Shown piece after piece: positions 1 through 7,450 of a stretch of 24,395 bases of DNA. How positions within the stretch are numbered: position 1 is the stretch's first letter; each line of letters opens with the position of its first letter. Under the pieces are notes generated by a model. The model saw nothing but the letters and a program-made list of their open reading frames with translations. It was not told the origin of the DNA and searched no databases. Origin of the DNA: Stramenopiles sp. TOSAG23-6. Its lineage: Eukaryota > Sar. The translations under genes and the position numbers were made by a program. The stretch lies in the NCBI GenBank assembly GCA_900128565.1, contig LT636005.1:1-24395 (forward strand), in the 5' to 3' direction.

Positions 1-231
1 AGCCTTAATGATTCGCGCACCAGCCCGACGTTCCTCCTCTTCCGCAGCCGCCGCATCTGCCTCCCGAGCCTTCGCATTACCACCACAAGCCCAACAACCA
101 CAACCACCACACTTCTTGCGACGACGACGACGACCAGCCGGGGTAATTCGAAAAGTTCTCGTAGTAGCTGCTTCAATATGACATACACATGAAGATGCAA
201 GTAACATTGTACATAGTATAAACTGAATCAT
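1..231 (-). CDS. Secreted polybasic Cys-rich protein, 5' part only
   Basis: The frame starts at an ATG whose A is base 231 and stays open for 77 codons to the window edge, so the C-terminus is missing. Residues 1 to about 21 form a typical eukaryotic signal peptide: a hydrophobic core (IQFILCTMLLASS), then small residues before a likely cleavage at IEA|A. A run of five Arg and two Lys follows near residues 34-40, then a Cys/Gly cluster (CGGCGCWACGG), then an Ala/Glu/Arg-rich stretch that looks helical. I do not recognise the family. The polybasic stretch directly after the leader could be a proprotein-processing site or a nucleic-acid or polyanion binding patch. It is divergent from the gene starting at 422, with a 190-base shared upstream region that contains the 22-bp repeat. 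It could be the first exon of a spliced gene. Confidence 0.55.
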   Translation of the reverse strand, partial: MIQFILCTMLLASSCVCHIEAATTRTFRITPAGRRRRRKKCGGCGCWACGGNAKAREADAAAAEEEERRAGARIIKA

Positions 232-282
232 TTTAATGTATGCATGGGCTTTGATCGACCTTTGATGTAGGGCCGAACCCCC

Positions 283-304
283 GAAGTCATGCAGCCGCCT
301 GGCC
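283..304 (+). repeat. 22-bp terminal inverted repeat, outer copy
   Basis: Begins GAAGTCATGC and ends CGCCTGGCC; much richer in G+C than its surroundings. It lies 118 bases before the ATG at 422 and 52 bases before the divergent ATG at 231. The dyad GGTACCCGGTAC follows on the inner side, and a 14-T run (352-365) lies between it and the 422 gene. Confidence 0.75.
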
Positions 305-421
305 TAGTACCGGGTACCTGACGTCTTTTCGGCAGTCAAAGTGGAGCTCAATTTTTTTTTTTTTTAAGTATGTATCTTTCGTTCCTCGATATGATAATAT
401 AATTGCCGCAAGGCATGCCTA

Positions 422-1696
422 ATGATGTCAAAACCTGCAAAGAAAAAGCAAAAAAAGGCCAGGAAAAAGTTTGGCAATCTAAAGAAGAAGGATAAATCAG
501 AATTTCATGCTGATGTGAATCAATTATGTGGTAATACAAGAAAGAAGTTCAAGGGTAGCAGATGGCCTACACTTGAAGACTGGATTGCACTCGCTAAGTC
601 GTCCAAGTGGAAGAACAATACAACATTCTGGTTAGATACTACTACAGATGAACAGGCTGGACGTCAAATTGAAAAACATGCTCTTAAATATATTATCGGA
701 AAGAAGCTTGTAAAAAAATCCTTTAACCGATATTTTAGGGACCGGAGAGAAAGGTTGTTAAATGGGAATGAAAATAAACTTGATATAAAAGATGCTTTGA
801 CAATAGTATCTGTGCCTTTTTATTCATTAAAGGAATTAATCAGAAAAAAACGTATGGAGCACATTAATGGTCAGAAGCAGGGAGGTGAAGAGTTTGGATG
901 GGGACTGATACCGTGTCCAAATTGTAAGGAAAGGTCTATACCTCGCCATCTCAACGCAACAAAATGTAGGACTCTAGGTTGTGTAGATAAAGTAGCTGCA
1001 CAAAATCAGAAAAAGAAGACAAATAAAGTAAACTTAGAACTAGCTCTAAATCAAGCTCGTAGAAAGCAATGTGCATGTGGGTGTTGGGCAATGCTGAAAA
1101 CAGGTGAAACAAAGCCAAACCCTACTGATTTTGAATTTGGTTCATATGCACAACGTTGCAAACTCCACGCATCTTTGGATATCAGTGATCTTGAAATTGG
1201 TGTCAAATCTGTTGGATGTGACGGTTGTCAACGAAACTGTGATAAATGTAGGGAATGTGGGTGCTTTGATGGGATCGGCGTGACGCGTGTTTGTTTTGCT
1301 TGCACAAAAAAAGGTGAAACTGGTCAACCAAGGTTTCCAGAAACCTTTAACACTTATAAAATATGCATTCCATGCACTAAAAGGAAGAAAGAACGACGGC
1401 GGAAATCATATGTAAATGCAAGAGAGAATCTTCAATCCGAGAATAGAAACTCTGGTGGTTGGGCAGATCCAAGTGGTACGTTAACATTCAATATGATAGA
1501 TTATTGGTACCGTGTATTACTTCATGAACACTTTAAGTTTCATTACTTTAAATATTATACTTCAAGCAATACTGTAAAGCATCAGCACATTGCTATGCTT
1601 AAAGCTAGGACCGGTTGGACAAGAACTTCTCATTCGCTTGCTTCAGTCTACAAAAGTTGGCTTAAGTCAAAAATGTATCTGAAGTGCCGTATCTGA
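422..1696 (+). CDS. Lys/Cys-rich putative zinc-binding protein, 424 aa
   Basis: Starts at tandem ATG codons (422 and 425) and ends in TGA. Residues 1-25 are almost pure Lys/Arg, as in a nuclear localisation or DNA-binding tail. Residues 40-150 are basic and mostly helical. Cysteines then come in groups suited to zinc ligation: C165/C168 (CPNC) with C182/C187; C217/C219/C221 with C246; C266, C269, C273, C276, C279 and C281; C291/C294; and C315/C318 (CIPC), followed by a second basic patch (KRKKERRRK, about 320-328). The last 70 residues are aromatic and His-rich (HEHFKFHYFKYY). I know no family with this arrangement. A nuclear DNA-binding partner of the large convergent protein is my inference. 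There is no signal peptide or membrane segment. Coding composition and intact length make a real gene very likely. Confidence 0.85.
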   Translation: MMSKPAKKKQKKARKKFGNLKKKDKSEFHADVNQLCGNTRKKFKGSRWPTLEDWIALAKSSKWKNNTTFWLDTTTDEQAGRQIEKHALKYIIGKKLVKKSFNRYFRDRRERLLNGNENKLDIKDALTIVSVPFYSLKELIRKKRMEHINGQKQGGEEFGWGLIPCPNCKERSIPRHLNATKCRTLGCVDKVAAQNQKKKTNKVNLELALNQARRKQCACGCWAMLKTGETKPNPTDFEFGSYAQRCKLHASLDISDLEIGVKSVGCDGCQRNCDKCRECGCFDGIGVTRVCFACTKKGETGQPRFPETFNTYKICIPCTKRKKERRRKSYVNARENLQSENRNSGGWADPSGTLTFNMIDYWYRVLLHEHFKFHYFKYYTSSNTVKHQHIAMLKARTGWTRTSHSLASVYKSWLKSKMYLKCRI

Positions 1697-1751
1697 AGGA
1701 GAAACTGCCGCCCAGTAAGTAATAATACAAAAGATTTCTTTATAGAGCATA

Positions 1752-1816
1752 AGATCCGTTGAACTTAAACGACAGTTACGAAACTTACGAAACTGTCGTT
1801 TAAGTTCAACGGATCT
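1752..1816. terminator. 26-bp perfect hairpin between convergent genes
   Basis: Arms 1752-1777 and 1791-1816 are perfectly complementary (starting AGATCCGTTG, ending CAACGGATCT) around a 13-base loop. The loop and adjoining bases contain TTACGAAAC twice. It lies 55 bases after the stop of the 424-residue gene and 177 bases from the stop of the opposing gene. A role in 3'-end formation of one or both transcripts, or as a cruciform or replication element, is inferred from position. No U-tract follows directly, so it is not a bacterial-type terminator. Confidence 0.6.
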
Positions 1817-1839
1817 CTTGTAAAAGTGAATTACATTGT

Positions 1840-1929
1840 AAATGTAGCAAACATTGCAAATGCAGCAAATGTAGCAAACATTGCAAACGTAGCAAATGTA
1901 GCAAACATTGCAAATGTAGCAAATGTTAC
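1840..1929. repeat. 9-bp tandem array with 27-bp higher-order period
   Basis: Ten 9-bp units of the form AAAYRTWGC run without a break; the last is degenerate (AAATGTTAC). They group into three 27-bp blocks: AAATGTAGC, AAACATTGC, then a variable third unit (AAATGCAGC, AAACGTAGC or AAATGTAGC). The array lies between the hairpin and the stop of the 1409-residue gene. The 9-base period keeps frame on the minus strand, but the array lies beyond that gene's stop, so translation is not expected. Confidence 0.9.
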
Positions 1930-1993
1930 ATAAAAATTAACAAATTGAGAAATGTAATAAAAAATATNTTTTTTTCAAATTTTTATATAAATA

Positions 1994-4900
1994 TTACTTG
2001 CTATTATACATGCAATGTCTCTTCTGTACCTTTCCAAGTTTAGAGTCCTTCTTCATTTTGGGGCACGGGTTATGCGGTAGCCCCAGTTCATCTATCCATG
2101 AGCCGTTTTCATCCAGCCATGTAAGAAGATTATGCTTCTCATTACATTTTGAACAAACCTTTGAGCAACGTTGACACTCATAAGTATACCATTTACCCGT
2201 ACCAGTAGCAAGCTTATAGTCCCCGGAATCTTGCAACATTTGCTCCGGCCTTGTCTTTTCCCATGCTTGTATCTCGCTCAAAATTCTACTTTCTTGATGT
2301 TTCTTTGCTTCTTTCATTACATCATGTGTAGGATTTTCTGCCGCCAAGATAATAATGGGGTCAACTATACTTTGACATTGAAATGCATTTCGAGCTGCTT
2401 CTGACTCAAGACTATCTCTAGTATTCACTTCATTACTGCACTTTGCGGTGTACTCGCCAATTGAACCCATATAGCATAAACCATCATGGATTGTCTTTGC
2501 ATTTTCAGTATTATCCAATACTATCTTTACATGTGCAGCAACGGATAGATTTGACATATTCACCTCATTTGCTTTCAGTGTTACAAATCTATTCTGATGA
2601 GATTCTTTCATTCCAACTGTTAATGCATGTGCAAACTGAAAGATAAGACATGTACTGTCACTATTACCACGACCTGTTGAATTCACTACTTTGCTACTTA
2701 CAGCAGATATATACATAAATGGTATGTCATAACGCCATTCACAACCGCCACTATATCTTTTAGCTCTAATTCTGATGCATTTGCAAGTCTTTCCATAAAT
2801 AAGCTTCATTTTCACAGTATCTCCAGAGGTACGTTCGAATCTTGATGGTATTGTGCGGCCATTTATATGTTTCTTCTCTTCATAATTTCCTCCAATATCA
2901 AAACGTTGTATTTCGAATTCTTCAGTGGTAGGTGCACCTTCTTGTTGGGTAACATCTTCACCGTCATCTTCAATATCATCATCAGATTTATCTCCATTAT
3001 CTACAAATGATCCCCAATGATGTGGTGTATCAAAGACTTCACTGGTGCTAGAATCAATTTCATTTTTAATTTCATTTTTAACTGTTTTATCATCAAGTGC
3101 TTCATCTAGCTTTCCATGGAATGCACCAGTCCTCCTCGCCATCTTTTCAAATGTCTTTAGGTGCAGGAGCTCAAGCATATTTTCCCGTTGAGTATTGTAA
3201 TCTCTACTACGGCCACCGCCTCGGCATACTTCTGTTTTAACTATAGAATTACGGAAAGAGTGATGCTGCTCTACAGGTTTTTCACTAAGCATTAGCGGTG
3301 CCAATCCTGCTTCAGAAAAACATGCTTCATCAACAACCTCAACAAGATGAAATATTCCACCTCCACCTTTTGGTGTGTTCAATTCATTACCAAAAAGGTG
3401 TGCTGCAGTTCGCTGAAATGAAAGCATACATGGTCGCACCCATGGCCGGCACTTGATATACTCCTGTGTAGTAGCACAATTAAGTATTGTTCTATATTGA
3501 GCAAATCTTGAATGCAAATGTTTCAGTCCTTTAGCTTCGTAACTATTTGGATCAAAGAAACAGAACTGGAAATTGCCATCTTCACCTTTATAAAGAGAGT
3601 TGTCATATTTTTTCACAAGCCGTAAACACTCTGGATGATTGCATTGAAATAGTTTTTCATATGGCTGTGCCATTAAATCTTGAAGTTTTCCCGAGTCAGC
3701 TCCTGTTACTTTCATTTTCCCTTTTGTACCATATTCTTGAAGCCCAAACGGCGTTTGAAGATGATAAATTATGTGGTGCTTCCAAGGATCAAGTATACCT
3801 CGTAATTTCATTAAACGGCATTCAACGGCAAGATACTTCTTTGAAAGCGTTGAAAAGTGGTGCCAGATACCACTTGAAATTCTTTTTGGATCTGTGATAT
3901 TCATACCAGGTACATATAGTTTGCAGGGAAACGCAATTCCTGTGGATTGTCTCAATTCAGTCACAGCAGCAGCTCCCTTAGCTATTGCTTCTTTAGCAAG
4001 CAAATCATGTACATCACCTGTTCTTCCAATAAATGCACCGAACCGTTGCACCCCATTTGCATTTAGAAAATGGCGTAATTCTCGTGTCATTGGTCCTGAA
4101 AATGAAATATCTTGAGCACTTCCAACACTAGTAAAGCCGAATATGGCTCGAGCACCAGCACCATCAGGACCCCAGATAATATGCTCAACAGCAATAGTAT
4201 GCTTCAAACCTTCAATGTGTAGACCATTCTTCAAAATAGAAATATATTGCGTCCACCATGACTCGCCACCAGGAGGCCCATCACAAGCAGCTTGTTCAAA
4301 TTCGATACGATGATCATTTCCAGTGAACAATACCATAGGTAGTAGATTCATTGTTCTGTTTTGTTCTGCTGCATCGCCAATATGAACTTTGACTGCAATG
4401 AGAGTATTGTGCATTGTTTGTCTATAGTTGCCAAGTATTGAATTATCTGAAACAACATTGGCGTCTACAAAAACACTTAGATACAACTTGGCACCTTCAA
4501 CAATATCCATAACATTGCCATCAGCATCACACTGAAATAAATGAGATGCTGTTGTTTTGGAGCGTTGCAACAGATAATCTGAAAGCGCTGTGCTAACTTT
4601 CACCTGTGATATACTCATCCCATGGGGATACTCATTGGATGCACCAACTGACCATGTCGTCAGCTTTATATTTGGTAGTGTGTCTTTTAGTATTTGTACC
4701 AATTCAGCAGTGGTTTTTGTTATCTTTGAGATAAAGCCAGATAAAATACGTGCCATCTCAAATTTGGGATTTACTATTCTTTCAAATTGTCTTGCACTAG
4801 ATCGTGATTGCAATTGAGCCGTTACTATGGCATTTGAAAACGCAGTAACAGCTCCAGCCATTCCTAAACGACCAAGTATATTATCAACTAATGGCCCACA

Positions 4901-6223
4901 CCTTTCCTTGAGTGAATGTGTAACTTCAGCTCCACGCTCACCTCGCATGAAGCAATCAATTACAGTCATCAAAACCTGCGGAGGGATCAAGTCTTTGTCT
5001 TCTCCAAAAGTTCCAATTATTATTGGAACCATATCTGAAGTTTTAATGATTTCCTCCAATAGTTGTGTATCCTTTAGTTTATCTGGTGTTGGATAATCTA
5101 CTTTATCTTTTGCCGCAATAGGTGATGCTGGCTGTATTGGGTCGCCAACTGTGGGTGATATATTCCCTCCTAATGCAGAAATAGTAGCGGCTATAATACG
5201 TGATCTACATTTAATATTGAACAATGGTCTGTCATAAGCAAGCTGGCGAATATTTTGTTGAATTGTCTCATCAATACAATCAAATCTTTGCAACCATTCA
5301 TCACGTTCTGCATCCTTAACATATAAATTGATTGCCGTTTCAAGTGATGATCGATCATGTAAGACGATATTCAGAGTCCTTAGTATATCTTTACGACCGA
5401 AACCAAAATATCCTTCAATCATTTTTCGGTAAACTTTGAACGCAAAATCAGCACGTGGTCCCTCTAAACGACAACCAGACTTCCAATTTGAAACCTCTGC
5501 GAGTGTATGATATCTCCTGCAAATATCAAAAGATTCTTTGAGCGCCACATTAATCGCTACCTTGCAAATTTGAGACGGACTCCAAAGAACCTCTCTTTGT
5601 CCAGTGCTTGATTCCCAATGTTTCCTTTTATTGGAAATCTTTTTCAAACATGTGCCTGAAACCGTGCATTTGTGGCCATCTGTACACTCTACTTGATACA
5701 TTCGCTCACTTTGTGGTGTAGTTGATGATATTACTTTCAGTACCCGGCACTCCTCCCAATAAACATCATTGTCTATGTTTGTACTCATGGAATTCCGCGT
5801 CCGTAGCTCCGACTCAAAGCCACAATACACTTCGTGATCAAACTTGTTTGTCGCCTCTGTTGCAGTGCACAATACTTTAGTTTTACACCCTGATATTATA
5901 TAATTGTCTATGATATCTGTAACGGTCCGTTTCATTGAATCTTTCCGCACTTTTACGTCCTTAAGCTCTGGGGTAGTCTTGAACCACTTCAATACATCCG
6001 CTGTAACCGCATCTATCCAAATATCTCGTCCAAAACGAATACTACTACTTTTAGATTTGAATTCAAACGATCTAAGTATTCTTGTTGTTAAATTTCGAGC
6101 CATTCTTGGTTGCTTCACATTTTGATGGATCCTATTCGACGAAAACGGCCTCTGCCGTTGAAGTCTATCATCGTGGTGCGACAACGTTAATTCTGACACT
6201 TCCGAGTCCTTACTTTCAGACAT
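1994..6223 (-). CDS. Large orphan protein, 1409 aa, possible element-encoded recombinase or transposase
   Basis: One uninterrupted frame from the ATG at 6223 to a TAA; seven more upstream codons are open but have no ATG. I recognise no family. Visible parts: a basic Ser-rich N-terminus (1-60); a stretch near 155-195 ending VECTDGHKCTVSGTCLKKI that could be a small beta-barrel chromatin-type domain; a long helical region (210-520); a central alpha/beta block with LYLSVFVDANVV (D587), HIIWGPDGAGAR (D687) and later LSEKPVEQHHSFRNS (E985) followed by a basic helical stretch; an acidic linker (about 1076-1090); and near the C-terminus C-x2-C-x3-C-x2-C (C1350, C1353, C1357, C1360), a likely zinc knuckle. 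Ordered acidic residues followed by a basic helix resemble a DDE layout, but with atypical spacing, so that reading is weak. Size, zinc motif and flanking inverted repeats fit an element protein. Confidence 0.88.
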   Translation of the reverse strand: MSESKDSEVSELTLSHHDDRLQRQRPFSSNRIHQNVKQPRMARNLTTRILRSFEFKSKSSSIRFGRDIWIDAVTADVLKWFKTTPELKDVKVRKDSMKRTVTDIIDNYIISGCKTKVLCTATEATNKFDHEVYCGFESELRTRNSMSTNIDNDVYWEECRVLKVISSTTPQSERMYQVECTDGHKCTVSGTCLKKISNKRKHWESSTGQREVLWSPSQICKVAINVALKESFDICRRYHTLAEVSNWKSGCRLEGPRADFAFKVYRKMIEGYFGFGRKDILRTLNIVLHDRSSLETAINLYVKDAERDEWLQRFDCIDETIQQNIRQLAYDRPLFNIKCRSRIIAATISALGGNISPTVGDPIQPASPIAAKDKVDYPTPDKLKDTQLLEEIIKTSDMVPIIIGTFGEDKDLIPPQVLMTVIDCFMRGERGAEVTHSLKERCGPLVDNILGRLGMAGAVTAFSNAIVTAQLQSRSSARQFERIVNPKFEMARILSGFISKITKTTAELVQILKDTLPNIKLTTWSVGASNEYPHGMSISQVKVSTALSDYLLQRSKTTASHLFQCDADGNVMDIVEGAKLYLSVFVDANVVSDNSILGNYRQTMHNTLIAVKVHIGDAAEQNRTMNLLPMVLFTGNDHRIEFEQAACDGPPGGESWWTQYISILKNGLHIEGLKHTIAVEHIIWGPDGAGARAIFGFTSVGSAQDISFSGPMTRELRHFLNANGVQRFGAFIGRTGDVHDLLAKEAIAKGAAAVTELRQSTGIAFPCKLYVPGMNITDPKRISSGIWHHFSTLSKKYLAVECRLMKLRGILDPWKHHIIYHLQTPFGLQEYGTKGKMKVTGADSGKLQDLMAQPYEKLFQCNHPECLRLVKKYDNSLYKGEDGNFQFCFFDPNSYEAKGLKHLHSRFAQYRTILNCATTQEYIKCRPWVRPCMLSFQRTAAHLFGNELNTPKGGGGIFHLVEVVDEACFSEAGLAPLMLSEKPVEQHHSFRNSIVKTEVCRGGGRSRDYNTQRENMLELLHLKTFEKMARRTGAFHGKLDEALDDKTVKNEIKNEIDSSTSEVFDTPHHWGSFVDNGDKSDDDIEDDGEDVTQQEGAPTTEEFEIQRFDIGGNYEEKKHINGRTIPSRFERTSGDTVKMKLIYGKTCKCIRIRAKRYSGGCEWRYDIPFMYISAVSSKVVNSTGRGNSDSTCLIFQFAHALTVGMKESHQNRFVTLKANEVNMSNLSVAAHVKIVLDNTENAKTIHDGLCYMGSIGEYTAKCSNEVNTRDSLESEAARNAFQCQSIVDPIIILAAENPTHDVMKEAKKHQESRILSEIQAWEKTRPEQMLQDSGDYKLATGTGKWYTYECQRCSKVCSKCNEKHNLLTWLDENGSWIDELGLPHNPCPKMKKDSKLGKVQKRHCMYNSK

Positions 6224-6434
6224 TTTCCGCCAATGTTTACACACTTAACCACTCTCAGATAGTCAATTACTTACTGAATGATTTTAATTGTTTATTTTTA
6301 GTTTATCCCTTTCATCTATTCTTCATGAACAGGCAGAGACAAACCGGTAGGGTGTATGAATATGTTTTCGTAGTAGTAGGCCAAAAAAACTTTAATTTGC
6401 TACTCCACATAGGATGCCGATTTGGCCGTATACG

Positions 6435-6456
6435 GGCCAGGCGGCTGCATGACTTC
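6435..6456 (-). repeat. 22-bp terminal inverted repeat, inner copy
   Basis: Perfect reverse complement of 283-304, 212 bases upstream of the 1409-residue gene's ATG. It is bracketed by an 8-bp direct repeat GTATACGG (6428-6435 and 6461-6468), and a 14-T run follows at 6474-6487. Confidence 0.75.
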
Positions 6457-6530
6457 TATAGTATACGGTATAATTTTTTTTTTTTTTACACTTTCACTGA
6501 CTTGTTTCTACTGTTAAATTAATAAATTTC

Positions 6531-6608
6531 ATGGCGGGCAATAAAATCTTTGTGAAAATTGTGAAGCGTCTGTCATTGTCAATTCAGCCGTTCATCAATT
6601 TTAAATAA
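6531..6608 (+). other. 25-codon ORF, possible first exon
   Basis: ATG to TAA, beginning MAGNKIFVKIVKRL and ending QPFINFK. It is the only ATG-led frame with protein-like composition in the gene-poor stretch upstream of the 229-residue membrane protein. It could be a short peptide, an upstream ORF or a first exon. Nothing decides between these or excludes chance. Confidence 0.15.
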
Positions 6609-6680
6609 AAATTCATAGTTAAATGGTACAAATGGCACGTACCTGTTGTAAATGAAAAATAACTGGCCAAAATTAAATGC

Positions 6681-6941
6681 TTAATACTACATTAAAAACT
6701 CAAGACACAACAACCTAAAGAAGTAGCATTAAACTACATCATATAACAATACAAATACACACCCTTAGGCTTATAAACTACATTATACAATGTACTTTAT
6801 TCTTAAATGAAAAAATTGTTGAAAAATATTTGTTACTTAATTGGTACGGAGTGGCACAAACCTGAAAAAAAAAGCGATCTTTTGTCCTTACCTATTCCTT
6901 TACGGAAAAGACTTTAGTCGTTCCAACCCGTTACCGGGTTC
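6681..6941. repeat. 261-bp direct repeat, copy 1
   Basis: Matches 6997-7257 with two substitutions, at a period of 316 bases (55-base spacer). Each copy contains a 16-bp dyad TACATT-ATAC-AATGTA (6779-6794 here) and ends in the dyad AACCCG-TTAC-CGGGTT (6925-6940). No coding frame is seen. The 6609-7390 stretch otherwise holds only AT-rich sequence and scattered GGTAC motifs. Confidence 0.95.
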
Positions 6942-6996
6942 GAATAAACCTGGTGTGTACTCACACAATATATATTACCGGCTCATATTTAAAAAG

Positions 6997-7257
6997 TTAA
7001 TACTACATTAACAACTCAAAACACAACAACCTAAAGAAGTAGCATTAAACTACATCATATAACAATACAAATACACACCCTTAGGCTTATAAACTACATT
7101 ATACAATGTACTTTATTCTTAAATGAAAAAATTGTTGAAAAATATTTGTTACTTAATTGGTACGGAGTGGCACAAACCTGAAAAAAAAAGCGATCTTTTG
7201 TCCTTACCTATTCCTTTACGGAAAAGACTTTAGTCGTTCCAACCCGTTACCGGGTTC
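6997..7257. repeat. 261-bp direct repeat, copy 2
   Basis: Second copy, ending about 190 bases before the 229-residue gene's ATG. Its terminal dyad is at 7241-7256. The boundary is sharp: right after the shared CGGGTTC, copy 1 continues GAATAAACC and copy 2 CAACCCCAC. Confidence 0.95.
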
Positions 7258-7288
7258 CAACCCCACAGAAATATCTTTTTGTTTAAGA

Positions 7289-7312
7289 TTTTGTACCAAG
7301 GTTTTGTACCAA
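7289..7312. promoter_or_regulatory. Tandem TTTTGTACCAA motif upstream of the membrane protein gene
   Basis: TTTTGTACCAA occurs at 7289-7299 and 7302-7312, 13 bases apart, about 140-160 bases before the ATG at 7451. A protein-binding or promoter role is inferred only from repetition and position. The mirror lies at 17084-17107. Confidence 0.3.
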
Positions 7313-7450
7313 AATTTATAAAATTTCAGGGCCTTCCTTGTCACGACGTCGACGGCGGCACAGACGGTTACTGTAGCTAATGTTTACAAAGTGGTACAAA
7401 CAGTAATATCTATATTTTCATATACTTTAGAAGCTTACCAACAGATAAAA

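Larger units (their letters stand above)
283..6456. mobile_element. Candidate two-gene mobile element with 22-bp terminal inverted repeats
   Basis: The unit is bounded by a perfect 22-bp inverted repeat (283-304 and 6435-6456). It contains exactly two genes, convergent, that look unrelated to the neighbouring cellular genes: a Lys/Cys-rich putative zinc-binding protein and a 1409-residue protein of unknown family. Their 3' ends face each other across a 26-bp hairpin and a 9-bp tandem array. This layout is common in DNA transposons with an accessory gene. Against it: no target-site duplication is visible outside the repeats, I cannot assign a transposase family, and the 22-mer lies upstream of each gene in the same orientation, so it could instead be a shared promoter element. 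Both frames are intact, as expected for a recently active element. Confidence 0.45.

Noticed and set aside
352-365. 14-T run as a retroposon tail (another 14-T run at 6474-6487)
   Set aside because: No target duplication or source transcript body next to either tract; homopolymers are frequent throughout this AT-rich window.
3547-4115. Overlapping plus-strand frames of 114-116 codons inside the large gene
   Set aside because: Mirror-strand shadows of a well-supported 4.2-kb coding frame.
6224-6244. Seven extra N-terminal codons on the large gene from an upstream GTG
   Set aside because: Non-ATG initiation is unlikely in a eukaryotic nuclear gene; the first ATG at 6223 has an acceptable context.
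6082-6522. 146-codon plus-strand frame over the start of the 1409-residue gene
   Set aside because: Antisense to the N-terminus of the large gene and its upstream region, with an ordinary shadow composition and no recognisable domain.
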